A stretch of DNA of 64,000 bases from Kutzneria viridogrisea. Lineage in GTDB: Bacteria; Actinomycetota; Actinomycetes; Mycobacteriales; Pseudonocardiaceae. Made by a program: the position numbers and the translations under genes. The DNA lies in assembly GCA_014138725.1 (NCBI GenBank), contig JACJID010000007.1:124001-188000 (forward strand), in the 5' to 3' direction. Shown piece after piece: positions 1 through 9,098 of this stretch. Positions within the stretch are counted from its first letter, which is position 1; every line of letters starts with the position of its first letter. The notes under the pieces are model-generated. The model saw only the letters and a list, made by a program, of their open reading frames with translations, was not told where the DNA came from and did not search any database.

Positions 1-2611
1 GCGGGGAGAGTGCGGCAAGCGCGTCGGGGGCAGTGTCCGTGACGTCGAGGCCGGCGGCGCGCGATTCGGCCCGGGCGCGCTCGATCCACGGGTGCGCGCC
101 CAGGCGGCGGAAGGTCTCCAGCGCCTCAGTGAGCGGCGTCCGTGCTTCGGCGATGCGCCGACGGCGTCGCAGCCACTCGGCGAGGTCGAGCAGGGTCTGT
201 GCGCGTTCGAAAGGCCAGTGCGCCAGTACCGGGTCCGCCAGGGACGCCCGGAAGTGCGGCTCGGCGTCCTCGGGGTCCGCCAACAGGCCACGGGCTCGGT
301 TGATCAGCGCACGCAGGCGGGGGGAAGCGTTCTCCGCGAGCGCCCGTGCGCAACGCTCGACGATCACGGCAGCCTCCTCACGTCTGCCACAGCGCACAGC
401 GGCGGCGGCCAGATCCGCGACGGCCGGGTAGGAGGCGTGGTAGTGCAGGGGCGCGCCATCTGCCGTGAAGACCATGCGGAGTTGGTCGTACGCGGTCTCG
501 TACGCACCTTCCGCGGCTGCCGCGGCACCGAGCGCACGACGGGCATAGACGCAGACCGAGCGGCTTTCCAGCGGATCGATCAGGGCGAGCGCCTCCTCGG
601 CCCGGGCGCGGGCTGCCGTCGCGTCCCCCTGGTAGGCCAGCACGGCGGCGTCCACGGTGGCCGCACAGGCCACGGCGTGGTCGAGGCCGACCGACCGGCC
701 GACCGCGATGGTGCGGGCGCAGGCCTCGCGGGCCTGTTCCCACCTTCCTCGTTCCACATAGGCCCAGGCGACCGCGCCGCCCAGCCCCTCCGGCAGCGTT
801 CCCTGCAACTCCCAGCTGGCGAAGGCCTCGTCGAAGGCGCGGACGGCCTGCGGGGTCTCGTCCAGGAGCCACGCCATGATCCCGACGGTGGTGAGCTGCT
901 CCGGCCGGGCGTGCGCCTCGGCGGCCAACTGTGGGAGGAGGGAGACGAGTTCGCTCCGGTCGCCGAAAGGATCGCACACGGCCCTCACCCAGGTACGCAA
1001 GCCTGCGTATGAGGCATCCTCGGTTAGGCTCCGCAGGATGTCCTGGATGCGGTGCCGCTGGGTGTCCGCTCCGGAGTAGAAGCGGACCACGGCGGCGTGG
1101 GCCAGGAGTTCCAGCCCGGCGGCGGGCTGGCGGGCCGCCAACTCCTCGGCGGCGTCGGCCAGTCGGGAGAAGACCACGGAGTGGCGCACGGTCAGAACCG
1201 CCAGCCGTCCGGCCTGTACGGCGGCAGCGGCCAGTAGCGACGCGTCATCCGTGCGCGCGCGTACTGCGGCGGCCAGCTCCTTGACCCAGGCGATGTCCCC
1301 GGTGAACACGGCCGCCGCAGCGGCTTCGACCAGCAGCCGGGCACTGTTCTCTCGCTGCGGTGCGAGTTCCGCGGCGCGTTGCAGGGCCTTGGCCGCCGCC
1401 GCATGGCCGCCGCGTCGGCGAGCCCGGGCGGCGGTCCGCTCCAGCTCCGCCGATACGGCCGCGTCCGGGCGCGGGCAGGCGGCGGCCAGGTGCCAGGCAC
1501 GCCGATCCGGTTCGTCCCGCAGCATCGCGGCGAGCGCGAGGTGAGCCTCGCGCCGGGCACCCAAGGACGCGGCGTGATACACGGCGGACCGGACCAGTGG
1601 ATGGCGGAACCGAACGTCACGGCCAGTCCGCCGGATCAGCCGGGCCTGCTCGGCGGGCAGCCAGGCGTCGTCCTCGGCGTTCGGCAGCCCGGCAGAGGCG
1701 GCGATCGTGAAGTCGACGCTGTCCATGGCGGCCAGGAGCAGCAGGGCCCGCGCAGTGGCGGCGGGCAGGCCGTTCAGGCGAGTGGCGAAGATCCGCTCCA
1801 GGTGATCGCTGAGCGGGAGCGGACCTGCGGTCGGCAGCCCGGTGGCCGCGTCGGCGGCGGTGGCTGTCCTTGTCAGTTCCACCAGTGCCAGTGGGTTGCC
1901 GCCCGCTTGGTCAAGGATTCGCGTCCTGGTGTGGCCGGTGGGGCTTTTCGGTTGCAGGTCAAGGAGCTGATTGGCCGCGGCGTTGTCCAGCGGCCCCAGG
2001 ATGAGCGTCGGTACGTGCCGGTCGAATCCCGGGAGGTGATCGCCGCCACGGGCCCCGATCAGCATCGTGACCGGTTCGCCTTCCAACCGTCTGGCGGCGA
2101 AGGACAGTGCGTCCAGGGAAGCACGATCGAACCACTGCGCATCGTCCAGCACCACGAGCACGGGACGCTGGTCGCCCAGGGCTGACAACAGGCTCAGGAC
2201 GGCGACCCCGATCAGCATGAGATCGGGTGCGCTCGAATACCGGGGCATGGCCGGCCCCGTGCCGAAGGCGTCCAGTATCGCCGCGCGCTGCCTGTCGGGC
2301 AGTCTGTCCACTTCGGACAGCACCGGCCGCAGCAACTGATGCAGGGCAGAAAACGCCAGGCTCGACTCCAACTCGCTGCCCTCGGCGCGCAACACGCGAG
2401 CGCCGCCAGCTTCCGCGTGACGCACCGCACGGTCCAGCAGCGCGCTCTTCCCCGTGCCCATGTCACCGACCAGCACCGCAGCCGGGTCGGCCGAAGCCGA
2501 GTCCATCGCACGAACGAGGCGCGCCAGCTCCGCGTCCCGGCCGACGATCGGCTCCCCTGGATCCGGCTCCGGTCTCGGGACCGCACCGAGGTCGCCTGTG
2601 TGCTCGTCCAC
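1..2611 (-). CDS. LuxR-type large ATPase regulator, N-terminal part (runs off window)
   Basis: The reading frame is open from a GTG at 2611 to the left edge, about 870 codons, so the C-terminus, where these regulators carry the LuxR helix-turn-helix, is outside the window. The GTG follows GGAGA at good spacing. Residues 49-56 are a Walker A motif (GDMGTGKS), about residue 150 gives a Walker B (PVLVVLDDAQWFD), and AGGNPLALVEL near residue 235 is typical of the AAA domain of LAL-type LuxR regulators. The rest is alpha-helical repeat sequence rich in Ala, Glu and Arg. It is divergent from the hydrolase/esterase pair at 2.8-5.2 kb, so it may control them; that is inference. Family assignment is firm, target unknown. 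Confidence 0.85.
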   Translation of the reverse strand, partial: MDEHTGDLGAVPRPEPDPGEPIVGRDAELARLVRAMDSASADPAAVLVGDMGTGKSALLDRAVRHAEAGGARVLRAEGSELESSLAFSALHQLLRPVLSEVDRLPDRQRAAILDAFGTGPAMPRYSSAPDLMLIGVAVLSLLSALGDQRPVLVVLDDAQWFDRASLDALSFAARRLEGEPVTMLIGARGGDHLPGFDRHVPTLILGPLDNAAANQLLDLQPKSPTGHTRTRILDQAGGNPLALVELTRTATAADAATGLPTAGPLPLSDHLERIFATRLNGLPAATARALLLLAAMDSVDFTIAASAGLPNAEDDAWLPAEQARLIRRTGRDVRFRHPLVRSAVYHAASLGARREAHLALAAMLRDEPDRRAWHLAAACPRPDAAVSAELERTAARARRRGGHAAAAKALQRAAELAPQRENSARLLVEAAAAAVFTGDIAWVKELAAAVRARTDDASLLAAAAVQAGRLAVLTVRHSVVFSRLADAAEELAARQPAAGLELLAHAAVVRFYSGADTQRHRIQDILRSLTEDASYAGLRTWVRAVCDPFGDRSELVSLLPQLAAEAHARPEQLTTVGIMAWLLDETPQAVRAFDEAFASWELQGTLPEGLGGAVAWAYVERGRWEQAREACARTIAVGRSVGLDHAVACAATVDAAVLAYQGDATAARARAEEALALIDPLESRSVCVYARRALGAAAAAEGAYETAYDQLRMVFTADGAPLHYHASYPAVADLAAAAVRCGRREEAAVIVERCARALAENASPRLRALINRARGLLADPEDAEPHFRASLADPVLAHWPFERAQTLLDLAEWLRRRRRIAEARTPLTEALETFRRLGAHPWIERARAESRAAGLDVTDTAPDALAALSP

Positions 2612-2780
2612 GGAGTCTCCAGGAATTGTGGCTCTTCGACCTTGGCCCACCCAGGTTACAAGCCGCCAGGCCCAGCGTCCCGGGCCGTAGGTGCAGATGC
2701 AGTCACGTTACGGATACCGCGCGCGCCGAGCCACTCGTACGGTTCCAGGGAATCCTCTTCCGCACTCCCCAGGACGCCCC

Positions 2781-3695
2781 ATGGAACAAATCACGCTCGG
2801 CAACGTCACCATCACCCGGGTATGGGAATACTTCGGTTCCGTCAAAATGACGCCCGACGCCTTCTTCCCCGACAGCCCGAAGGAAGTCTGGAACGACGGC
2901 TCCCCCTGGCTGACCCCACATTTCCTGGACTCCGAGAACAACATCGTGCATTCCGCGATCCAGACCTGGCTGCTGCGCAGCGGGGGCAAGACCATCCTGG
3001 TCGACACCGGCGTGGGAAATCACAAGGAGCGCCCGTACGCGCCGGTCTGGAGCCACCTTGAAACGGACTTCCTGGCCAATCTCGCGCGCGCCGGCGTCCG
3101 ACCAGAGGACGTGGACATCGTGATCAACACGCATCTCCACATCGATCACGTCGGCTGGAACACGTACCTGGACGGTCGCCACTGGGTGCCCACGTTCCCC
3201 AACGCCACCTATCTGATGCCGAAGGAGGACTTCGACTTCTGGAATCCCGAAAACGGCCACAAGCCGCTGCTCGGCCGCGGCAACCAGAACGTCTTCGAGG
3301 ACAGCGTGGCCCCGGTGCACCAGGCCGGCCAGACGCTGCTGTGGGAGAACAGCCACCAGATCGACGCCGATCTCCGCCTGGACGCGGCTCCCGGACACAC
3401 CCCCGGCTCCGCAGTGCTGACCCTCACCTCCGGGACAGACCGCGCGGTGTTCGTCGGCGACATGCTGCACAGCCCGGTGCAGATCCTCGAACCCGACTCC
3501 AACAGCTGCTTCTGCGAGGACCCCGCAGGCGCACGCGCCACCCGCCGCAAGGTGCTGGGCTGGGCGGCCGACAACAACGCACTCGTGATCCCCGCGCACC
3601 TGGGCGGTCACGGCGCCGCCGAAGTGGTACGCGAGGCAGACAAGTTCGCCATCAAGGGCTGGGCCCCCTTCGCCCCGTACACCGAACAGGCCTGA
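2781..3695 (+). CDS. MBL-fold metallo-hydrolase (lactonase-like)
   Basis: 304 residues, the usual size for AHL-lactonase-like or quorum-quenching-like MBL hydrolases. The metal motif HLHIDH is at residues 118-123, a further metal Asp lies in FVGDMLH, and a late His in IPAHLGG. The ATG at 2781 starts the conserved fold (MEQITLGNV); an in-frame ATG at 2691 would add an arginine-rich stretch unlike the family, so I reject it. It is followed after 21 bases by a carboxylesterase on the same strand, suggesting a two-gene unit hydrolysing esters or lactones. The substrate cannot be told from sequence. Confidence 0.85.
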   Translation: MEQITLGNVTITRVWEYFGSVKMTPDAFFPDSPKEVWNDGSPWLTPHFLDSENNIVHSAIQTWLLRSGGKTILVDTGVGNHKERPYAPVWSHLETDFLANLARAGVRPEDVDIVINTHLHIDHVGWNTYLDGRHWVPTFPNATYLMPKEDFDFWNPENGHKPLLGRGNQNVFEDSVAPVHQAGQTLLWENSHQIDADLRLDAAPGHTPGSAVLTLTSGTDRAVFVGDMLHSPVQILEPDSNSCFCEDPAGARATRRKVLGWAADNNALVIPAHLGGHGAAEVVREADKFAIKGWAPFAPYTEQA

Positions 3696-3716
3696 GGCCT
3701 GCGGAGAGGCACCACT

Positions 3717-5207
3717 GTGAACCATCACCCCAACCCCATCGTGACCACGGCGCAGGGGGCCGTCCGCGGCATCCGCCAAGGTGACACCGCCGCTTTCCGG
3801 AACATCCCCTACGCCGCCCCACCCCACGGCGCCGGCCGGTTCGCGCCGCCCCAGCCACACGAGCCGTGGGACGGCGTACGGGACGCCACCGTGCCGGGGC
3901 CCAACGCGCCGCAATCCGAGCGCAAGCTCGGCAGCGTGGACATGTCCCCCTACTTCGGCACCGGTTGGAGTCGCGGCGAGGACTACCTGACCGTCAACGT
4001 CTGGACGCCCGCCGCCGGCGGCGGTGACCTGCCTGTCATGGTGTTCGTCCACGGCGGCGGATTCGTCGCCGGATCGACGCGGTCCGCGCTGTACGACGGC
4101 TCCGCCTTCGCCCGCGACGGCGTCGTCCTCGTCACCCTCAACTACCGGCTCGGCATCGCCGGGTTCCTCGACCTTCCCGGTGCGCCCGCCAACCGCGGCC
4201 TGCTCGACGTCCTCGCCGCGCTGCACTGGGTCCAGGAGAACATCGCCGCCTTCGGCGGTGATCCGCACAACGTCACCCTCTTCGGCCAGTCGGCCGGGGC
4301 AACCATCGTCGGTGGCGTCCTGGGCACCCTCGAAGCCACGGGCCTGTTCCGCCGGGCGATCGTCCAGAGCGGCAGCGGCCTGGGGGCGTTCACCACCGAG
4401 CAGGCCGCCCGCGTCACTGGGGCGGCGGCCGAGTTCCTGGGCATCGAGCCCCATGTCGACGCCTTCGCGGAGATCTCCGACGAGCGTCTCGTCGAGGCCG
4501 CCGCCCGGCTCACGGGCATCGACCTGCACACCGAGACGCACCGCGACCCGCTGATCGGCCTCAGCCCTTTCAGCCTGGTCCTCGACACGCAGCCCGCCGA
4601 GTCCGTCGCCGTCGGCCTCAGCTCCGACATCGACCTGCTCGTCGGGACCAATACCGAGGAGGGCAACCTCTACCTGGTCCCCGTGGACAAGTACGCCACC
4701 TCGACCGCCGGGGATGTCGGCGACGCGGCGGCACGCTCACACCCGAATCCAGCGCAACTCATCGAGACCTACCGGCGAGCACGCCCCGAGGCGTCATTCG
4801 GCGAGCTGCGCTCCGCCATCATGGGCGACGCGCTGTTCAGTGCGGGCAGCTGGGCACTGGTCGACGTACATGCCGCCCATTCCCAGTCCGCCACCTACGC
4901 CTACGAGTTCGCCTGGCGCTCACAGGCTCTGGGCGGAGAGCTCGGCGCCACCCACGCGGTCGAGCTGCCCTTCGTCTTCGATCTCGCGCACCTCCCCCAG
5001 TTGCACGGCCCCGCCGCCCTGCTCGGCCCCGACAAGCCACCCGCGGATCTCGCCGCCCGCGTGCATGAGACCTGGGTGCGGTTCGCCAGGACCGGCGACC
5101 CCGGCTGGGACCCGTACGACACCGAGCGCAGGGCCACGATGCGCATCGACGCCGAGTGGACCCAGGTCGACGACCCCCGCAGCCAGGAACGACAGGTATG
5201 GAACTGA
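3717..5207 (+). CDS. Carboxylesterase type B family hydrolase
   Basis: 496 residues, full family length. GTG start at 3717 preceded by GGAGAGG. The oxyanion-hole motif VHGGGF lies near residue 112, the nucleophile elbow GQSAGA places the catalytic Ser at 192, the acid is likely the Glu in TNTEEGN (about 315) and the His lies in GATHAVELPF (about 405). No signal peptide is visible, so a cytoplasmic enzyme is likely. It is cotranscribed with the MBL hydrolase just upstream. The family hydrolyses carboxylic esters; relatives include p-nitrobenzyl esterases. The natural substrate is not known. Confidence 0.9.
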   Translation: MNHHPNPIVTTAQGAVRGIRQGDTAAFRNIPYAAPPHGAGRFAPPQPHEPWDGVRDATVPGPNAPQSERKLGSVDMSPYFGTGWSRGEDYLTVNVWTPAAGGGDLPVMVFVHGGGFVAGSTRSALYDGSAFARDGVVLVTLNYRLGIAGFLDLPGAPANRGLLDVLAALHWVQENIAAFGGDPHNVTLFGQSAGATIVGGVLGTLEATGLFRRAIVQSGSGLGAFTTEQAARVTGAAAEFLGIEPHVDAFAEISDERLVEAAARLTGIDLHTETHRDPLIGLSPFSLVLDTQPAESVAVGLSSDIDLLVGTNTEEGNLYLVPVDKYATSTAGDVGDAAARSHPNPAQLIETYRRARPEASFGELRSAIMGDALFSAGSWALVDVHAAHSQSATYAYEFAWRSQALGGELGATHAVELPFVFDLAHLPQLHGPAALLGPDKPPADLAARVHETWVRFARTGDPGWDPYDTERRATMRIDAEWTQVDDPRSQERQVWN

Positions 5208-5259
5208 CCCACGTACGCGTCCTTACGCACCCCCTGCAAGGACACACAATGGGCGGCGC

Positions 5260-6111
5260 TCACAGGCCGCGATGGCCCGCCCCAGTGCCTAGGGCGTCCA
5301 GTCGGGCCACGGCCTCGGCGGGCAACGCCAACGCCGCGGCGGCGACGTTCTCCCGCAGGTGCGAGACCGACGAAGTGCCTGGGATCAAAAGGATCGCGGG
5401 AGAGCGCTGCAACAGCCAGGCCAGTGCGGTCTGCTGCGCCGTCACGCCGAGCGCGGCAGCCACCTCGTCGAGCACCGCGGACTGCAGCGGACTCCATCCG
5501 CCGAGCGGGAAGAACGGCACGAAGCCGATGCCATCGGCGGCGAGGACGTCGATCAGGGCGTCGTCGCCGCGGACGACCAGGTTGTAGAGGTTCTGGACAA
5601 GGACGATCGGTGCGATGGAGCGGGCCTCGGCGACCTGGTCGGCGGTCACGTTCGACAGCCCGAGATGCCGTACCAAGCCCTCCTTCTGCATCTCGACCAG
5701 CTCGCCGAAAGACTCGGCAATCGATCCCGTCCCGTCGACGCGGAGGTTGACGGCGTCGAGCACGTCCAGTCCGAGGTGCTCCAGGTTCGCCTGCACCTGC
5801 TTGCGAAGGTCGTGCGATGACGGATCCCAGCTGCCCTCCGGTCCCCGCCGGAAGCCGACCTTCGTCACGATCCGCAGGTCTTCCGGATAGGGGTGCAGGG
5901 CCTCGCGGATGATCTCGTTCGTGACCACCGGGCCGTAGTAGTCGCTCGTGTCCAGGTGCGTGATCCCCAGCTCGACGGCGGTGCGCAGGACCCGCACCGC
6001 CTCCGCGCGGTCCCGCGGCGGACCCCAGGCGTTCGGTCCGGCCAGTTGCATGGCGCCGTAGCCCATCCGGTTCAGCACCAGGTCGTCGGCAAGGGTGAGT
6101 GCGTTGTTCAT
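5260..6111 (-). CDS. Aldo/keto reductase, PdxI (YdbC)-like
   Basis: 283 residues from the ATG at 6111 (MNNALTLADD). An upstream in-frame start at 6249 adds residues foreign to the family. Motifs GYGAMQLAGP, HLDTSDYYGP and TKVGF carry the AKR Asp, Tyr and Lys. Where most AKRs have the catalytic His (LLH-type), this protein reads VNLR, as does E. coli YdbC/PdxI, a pyridoxal reductase; the similarity to that protein runs along the whole chain (for example GTSSVSHLREN). NADPH-dependent carbonyl reduction is therefore likely. It is the last gene of the leftward catabolic operon, 163 bases after the amidase, and may be a separate unit. Confidence 0.85.
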   Translation of the reverse strand: MNNALTLADDLVLNRMGYGAMQLAGPNAWGPPRDRAEAVRVLRTAVELGITHLDTSDYYGPVVTNEIIREALHPYPEDLRIVTKVGFRRGPEGSWDPSSHDLRKQVQANLEHLGLDVLDAVNLRVDGTGSIAESFGELVEMQKEGLVRHLGLSNVTADQVAEARSIAPIVLVQNLYNLVVRGDDALIDVLAADGIGFVPFFPLGGWSPLQSAVLDEVAAALGVTAQQTALAWLLQRSPAILLIPGTSSVSHLRENVAAAALALPAEAVARLDALGTGAGHRGL

Positions 6112-6274
6112 GAACTCGATGCTCGGCCTCTGGGCGGCATGGCGGGAGCTACAGACCATCCTGGTACAGCTCGTACCACGCAGCAGCAGACGCAATGCGG
6201 TCGGAATGCCGTAGCGGGCGCCCAGGCCGACCACCGCAGGCCGCGGCATGCACAGACTCCAGTGTCATGACAGG

Positions 6275-7708
6275 TCACGTCGGCAGGGCTGGAGTGCGTC
6301 GACCGGCGAAACCTGCTCCCAGGGTCCGCTCGATCGCCGATGCGACACGAAATGCGGTGGTGTCGTCATACTTGGCCGCGACGACCTGCACACCGGTCGG
6401 CACGCCATTGCGCGCCCAACCCGAAGGCACCGCGATCACCGGATTCGCGCTGCTGATGTTGAATGCCGGGGTGAGTGAGGCATCGGAGAAGTGTTCGAGA
6501 GCAACACCGTTGACCATGAGCTGAGTGTCGGTGTAGTCCTCGCCGGCCGCGAAAGCTGTGGCACCGACGGTCGGGACGATGAAGGCGTCGAAGTGGGCGA
6601 AAACAGCATCGAGGTGACCCTGGATGGCTGACTCGAGGGCACGACCGGTTTCGCCGCCCACACGCGGGGCCGTCTGTACTCCTTTGCGGGCGAATGCCAG
6701 AGCATATGGGGTGATCGTGTTCGGGTGCTGCCGGTCCAGTTCCACGAGCTCGGCGGCGAGACCACTTCCGAAGTGGGCCCACAAGGCCTGCTTGATCTCG
6801 TCGAGACGCCAGGCAATCTCGACTTCCTCGATCACGGCCCCCGCGGATTCCAAAGCCTCCACAGCGGCCCGGGTGTTGGCGCGCACCTCGAGGTCGACGG
6901 GAAAGTCGCCTGGGGTGGCGCTGAAAGCCACCCGCAGACCACGCACATCGTCCAGATGCGGCGGGATGATCGTCACTGGCGGAAGGCTGGAGGCGGGGTC
7001 TCGCGAATCCTCCCCTGCCATCACGTTCTGGAGGAGCGCGCAGTCGGCCACAGTCCTCGCCATCGGACCGTGATGAAAATACGGATCCAGTCCTGCTGGC
7101 GGGAGAACCGGATTACGGCCGTGTGGTGGCTTGAACCCGACCACTCCAGTGAACGAGGCAGGCGCGCGTAGCGATCCACCGATGTCCGATCCGGTGGCGA
7201 GCATGGCGGTGCCGGCCGCCAGGCTGGCTGCCGAGCCGCCGGACGATCCGCCCGCGGAGACGTGCGGATTCCAGGGGTTGCGCGTCACTCCCCACCGTCG
7301 AGTGTGGGACAGCGGCATGCAGCAGAACTCCGAGGTCGTGGTGCGGGCGTGCAAGATGCCGCCGGCGGCCTCGATCCGTGCGAGCACCACCGCGGTCTCC
7401 CCCGCGGGATACGACGAACGCAGCAGTGTGCCGTCGGTGACCGGGTGACCGATGATGTGCTGCTCCTCCTTGGCCGCCACAGGCAGCCCTTCGAGGGGCC
7501 TGGGTTCACCGCGTGGCCGGTACCGCGTCTCGGCGGCGGCCGCGGCCCGGAGTGCCTGTTCAAACATCTGCTCGGCGAAGGCGTTGACCGTTGGTTCAAC
7601 GTGTTCCGCGCGTTCAATGATTGCGCGCATCAGCTCCACTGGGGACAGTTGCCGAGTCCGAAACAGTCGTAGCGCCTCGTTGGCGGACAGATAGTAGAGG
7701 GGTGTCAT
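6275..7708 (-). CDS. Amidase signature family enzyme
   Basis: 477 residues, full length for the amidase signature family. The Ser-cisSer-Lys triad is readable: Lys80 in PVAAKEE, Ser155 in AGGSSGGSAAS and the nucleophile Ser179 in GSDIGGSLR. It starts one base after the stop of the glutamine amidotransferase upstream, so the two are translationally linked. The family hydrolyses amides to acid plus ammonia. In this operon it may release ammonia from an amide intermediate of the aromatic or heterocyclic substrate; that is inference. It is a stand-alone amidase, not obviously GatA, as no gatB or gatC is nearby. Confidence 0.88.
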   Translation of the reverse strand: MTPLYYLSANEALRLFRTRQLSPVELMRAIIERAEHVEPTVNAFAEQMFEQALRAAAAAETRYRPRGEPRPLEGLPVAAKEEQHIIGHPVTDGTLLRSSYPAGETAVVLARIEAAGGILHARTTTSEFCCMPLSHTRRWGVTRNPWNPHVSAGGSSGGSAASLAAGTAMLATGSDIGGSLRAPASFTGVVGFKPPHGRNPVLPPAGLDPYFHHGPMARTVADCALLQNVMAGEDSRDPASSLPPVTIIPPHLDDVRGLRVAFSATPGDFPVDLEVRANTRAAVEALESAGAVIEEVEIAWRLDEIKQALWAHFGSGLAAELVELDRQHPNTITPYALAFARKGVQTAPRVGGETGRALESAIQGHLDAVFAHFDAFIVPTVGATAFAAGEDYTDTQLMVNGVALEHFSDASLTPAFNISSANPVIAVPSGWARNGVPTGVQVVAAKYDDTTAFRVASAIERTLGAGFAGRRTPALPT

Positions 7709-7709
7709 T

Positions 7710-8459
7710 TCACGCTCCGGTTTCTCGCCGGCCGCCAGCCCCTGCGGTCGGGGACTCCGACACGAGCCGGTCGAGGAAAGCTGTCAACTGGTTGTTCATA
7801 GCGGTGAAGTCGTAGCCTTGTAGTGCGACGGCCGGCCGCACAAAGGGGTTACCCTCGGGAGAAGTCGGGTCCTCCTCCGCCTGCGCGATCAAGGTCTTGA
7901 CGAGATCGGGGGTGAACTCCATGTGGCATTGGAACCCGTACACGCGCTTGCCGTACGCGACAATTTGACGGGGACAACCTGCGCTGGTGGCCAGAACGGC
8001 GGCATCAGGCGTGAGTCCGGGCATATCGTCATGCCAGTGGCCTGCGATGAATTTCGCTGCGTAGTCAGCGAAAAACTCGTGCCTCTTCCCCGCGTCAGTG
8101 AGCCTGACGGGAAAGCATCCGATCTCTCGGTACGGGCTGGGTTCCGCGGCGGCGCCAAGGGCCTCCCCGATGAGCTGGGCACCGAGGCAGACGCCGACGA
8201 CCGCCTTGTCGGCCTTGATCGCGGAGAGGATCAGGGCCTTCTCCGCGGCGGCGTCGAAGTAGGCACACTCCGTCCGAGTAGTGGTGGTCTGCTGGGGACC
8301 ACCCAGCACGACCAGCAGATCGATGTCGTCTGCGGCCGACGGCAGCGGGTCGGCGTCATAGAGGAGAGACCACCTGATGTCGTGGCCTCGGGCACGTGCC
8401 CAATCCTCGATGATGCCGGGGCCCTCGAACGCTTCGTGAACCACGAAGTGGGTGCGCAT
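7710..8459 (-). CDS. Class I glutamine amidotransferase-like protein
   Basis: 249 residues. Nucleophile Cys91 in GVCLGAQL, with His179 and Glu181 in FQCHMEF, completing the GATase1 triad. It resembles stand-alone GMP-synthase-like amidotransferases encoded in catabolic gene groups, not a biosynthetic subunit: no synthase partner is in the operon. It probably hydrolyses a glutamyl-type amide or acts with the downstream amidase. It sits between the CMD protein (42-base gap) and the amidase (1-base gap). Family certain, substrate unknown. Confidence 0.85.
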   Translation of the reverse strand: MRTHFVVHEAFEGPGIIEDWARARGHDIRWSLLYDADPLPSAADDIDLLVVLGGPQQTTTTRTECAYFDAAAEKALILSAIKADKAVVGVCLGAQLIGEALGAAAEPSPYREIGCFPVRLTDAGKRHEFFADYAAKFIAGHWHDDMPGLTPDAAVLATSAGCPRQIVAYGKRVYGFQCHMEFTPDLVKTLIAQAEEDPTSPEGNPFVRPAVALQGYDFTAMNNQLTAFLDRLVSESPTAGAGGRRETGA

Positions 8460-8501
8460 GACGGCGCCATCCTTCCTGGTGGCGTGGGGCGGTCTGGTCT
8501 T

Positions 8502-9092
8502 TTACCGTTCTGGGCCGAGAGGATTGGGTGGGTCGAAGACCGCGAGAGCAAGCGCGAGCATCGAGTAGTAGCCGGTGAGCCAGACCAGCTCTGCGAGGCC
8601 GCGTTCGCCCAGTTCCGCGACGGTGTCGGCGTAGGCGTCGTCGTCCAGGCTTGCCGTGCGCAGCATGGTGTTCACCGTGAGCAGCGCGCGCGTCGCCGCC
8701 TTGGGCAGGCCCGAAGGTGGGGTGCCGCCCCGCAACTGGTCGAGTTGCCGGTCGTCGAGGCCGAGCTTGCGGGCGCTGTCTTCGTGGGCGTGCCACTCGA
8801 AGGCGCAGCGGTGATGCGAGGCGACCAGAAGCACTGCCGCCTCACGTACCACTGGGTCCAGCGCGGACGCGTATCGCACCGCGGCGCCCACCTGCTGTAC
8901 CGCTTCGCCGAGGTCGGGAGCGATGGCCATCAGGGCGAACGGGCCGACGAGGGCACCGCTGGCATCGACCAGAGGAACGTCGCCGACGCGTCCCCGGGGG
9001 CCATCGACGAGTCGGCGGTAGAAGGCCGATTGGCTGGCGTCCAGCCCGGTCGGCGGAGGCGGCTGGAACCGCCCCGGTCCTGTCGTGTCCAC
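8502..9092 (-). CDS. Carboxymuconolactone decarboxylase (CMD) family protein
   Basis: 196 residues. An all-helical CMD/AhpD-like protein: the region FEWHAHEDSARKLG (about residues 118-131) matches the family core where a His-containing helix forms the active site. No CxxC is present, so an AhpD-type peroxidase role is unlikely and a carboxymuconolactone-decarboxylase-like role fits better. It begins 6 bases after the stop of the extradiol dioxygenase, consistent with a shared ring-cleavage operon. The exact reaction cannot be assigned. Confidence 0.8.
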   Translation of the reverse strand: MDTTGPGRFQPPPPTGLDASQSAFYRRLVDGPRGRVGDVPLVDASGALVGPFALMAIAPDLGEAVQQVGAAVRYASALDPVVREAAVLLVASHHRCAFEWHAHEDSARKLGLDDRQLDQLRGGTPPSGLPKAATRALLTVNTMLRTASLDDDAYADTVAELGERGLAELVWLTGYYSMLALALAVFDPPNPLGPER

Positions 9093-9098
9093 CGCAGC

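Noticed and set aside
92-1012. Long open frame on the plus strand (306 codons)
   Set aside because: It is antisense to the LuxR-type regulator, whose Walker motifs and AGGNPLALVEL segment prove the minus frame is coding. GC-rich third positions keep the opposite strand open.
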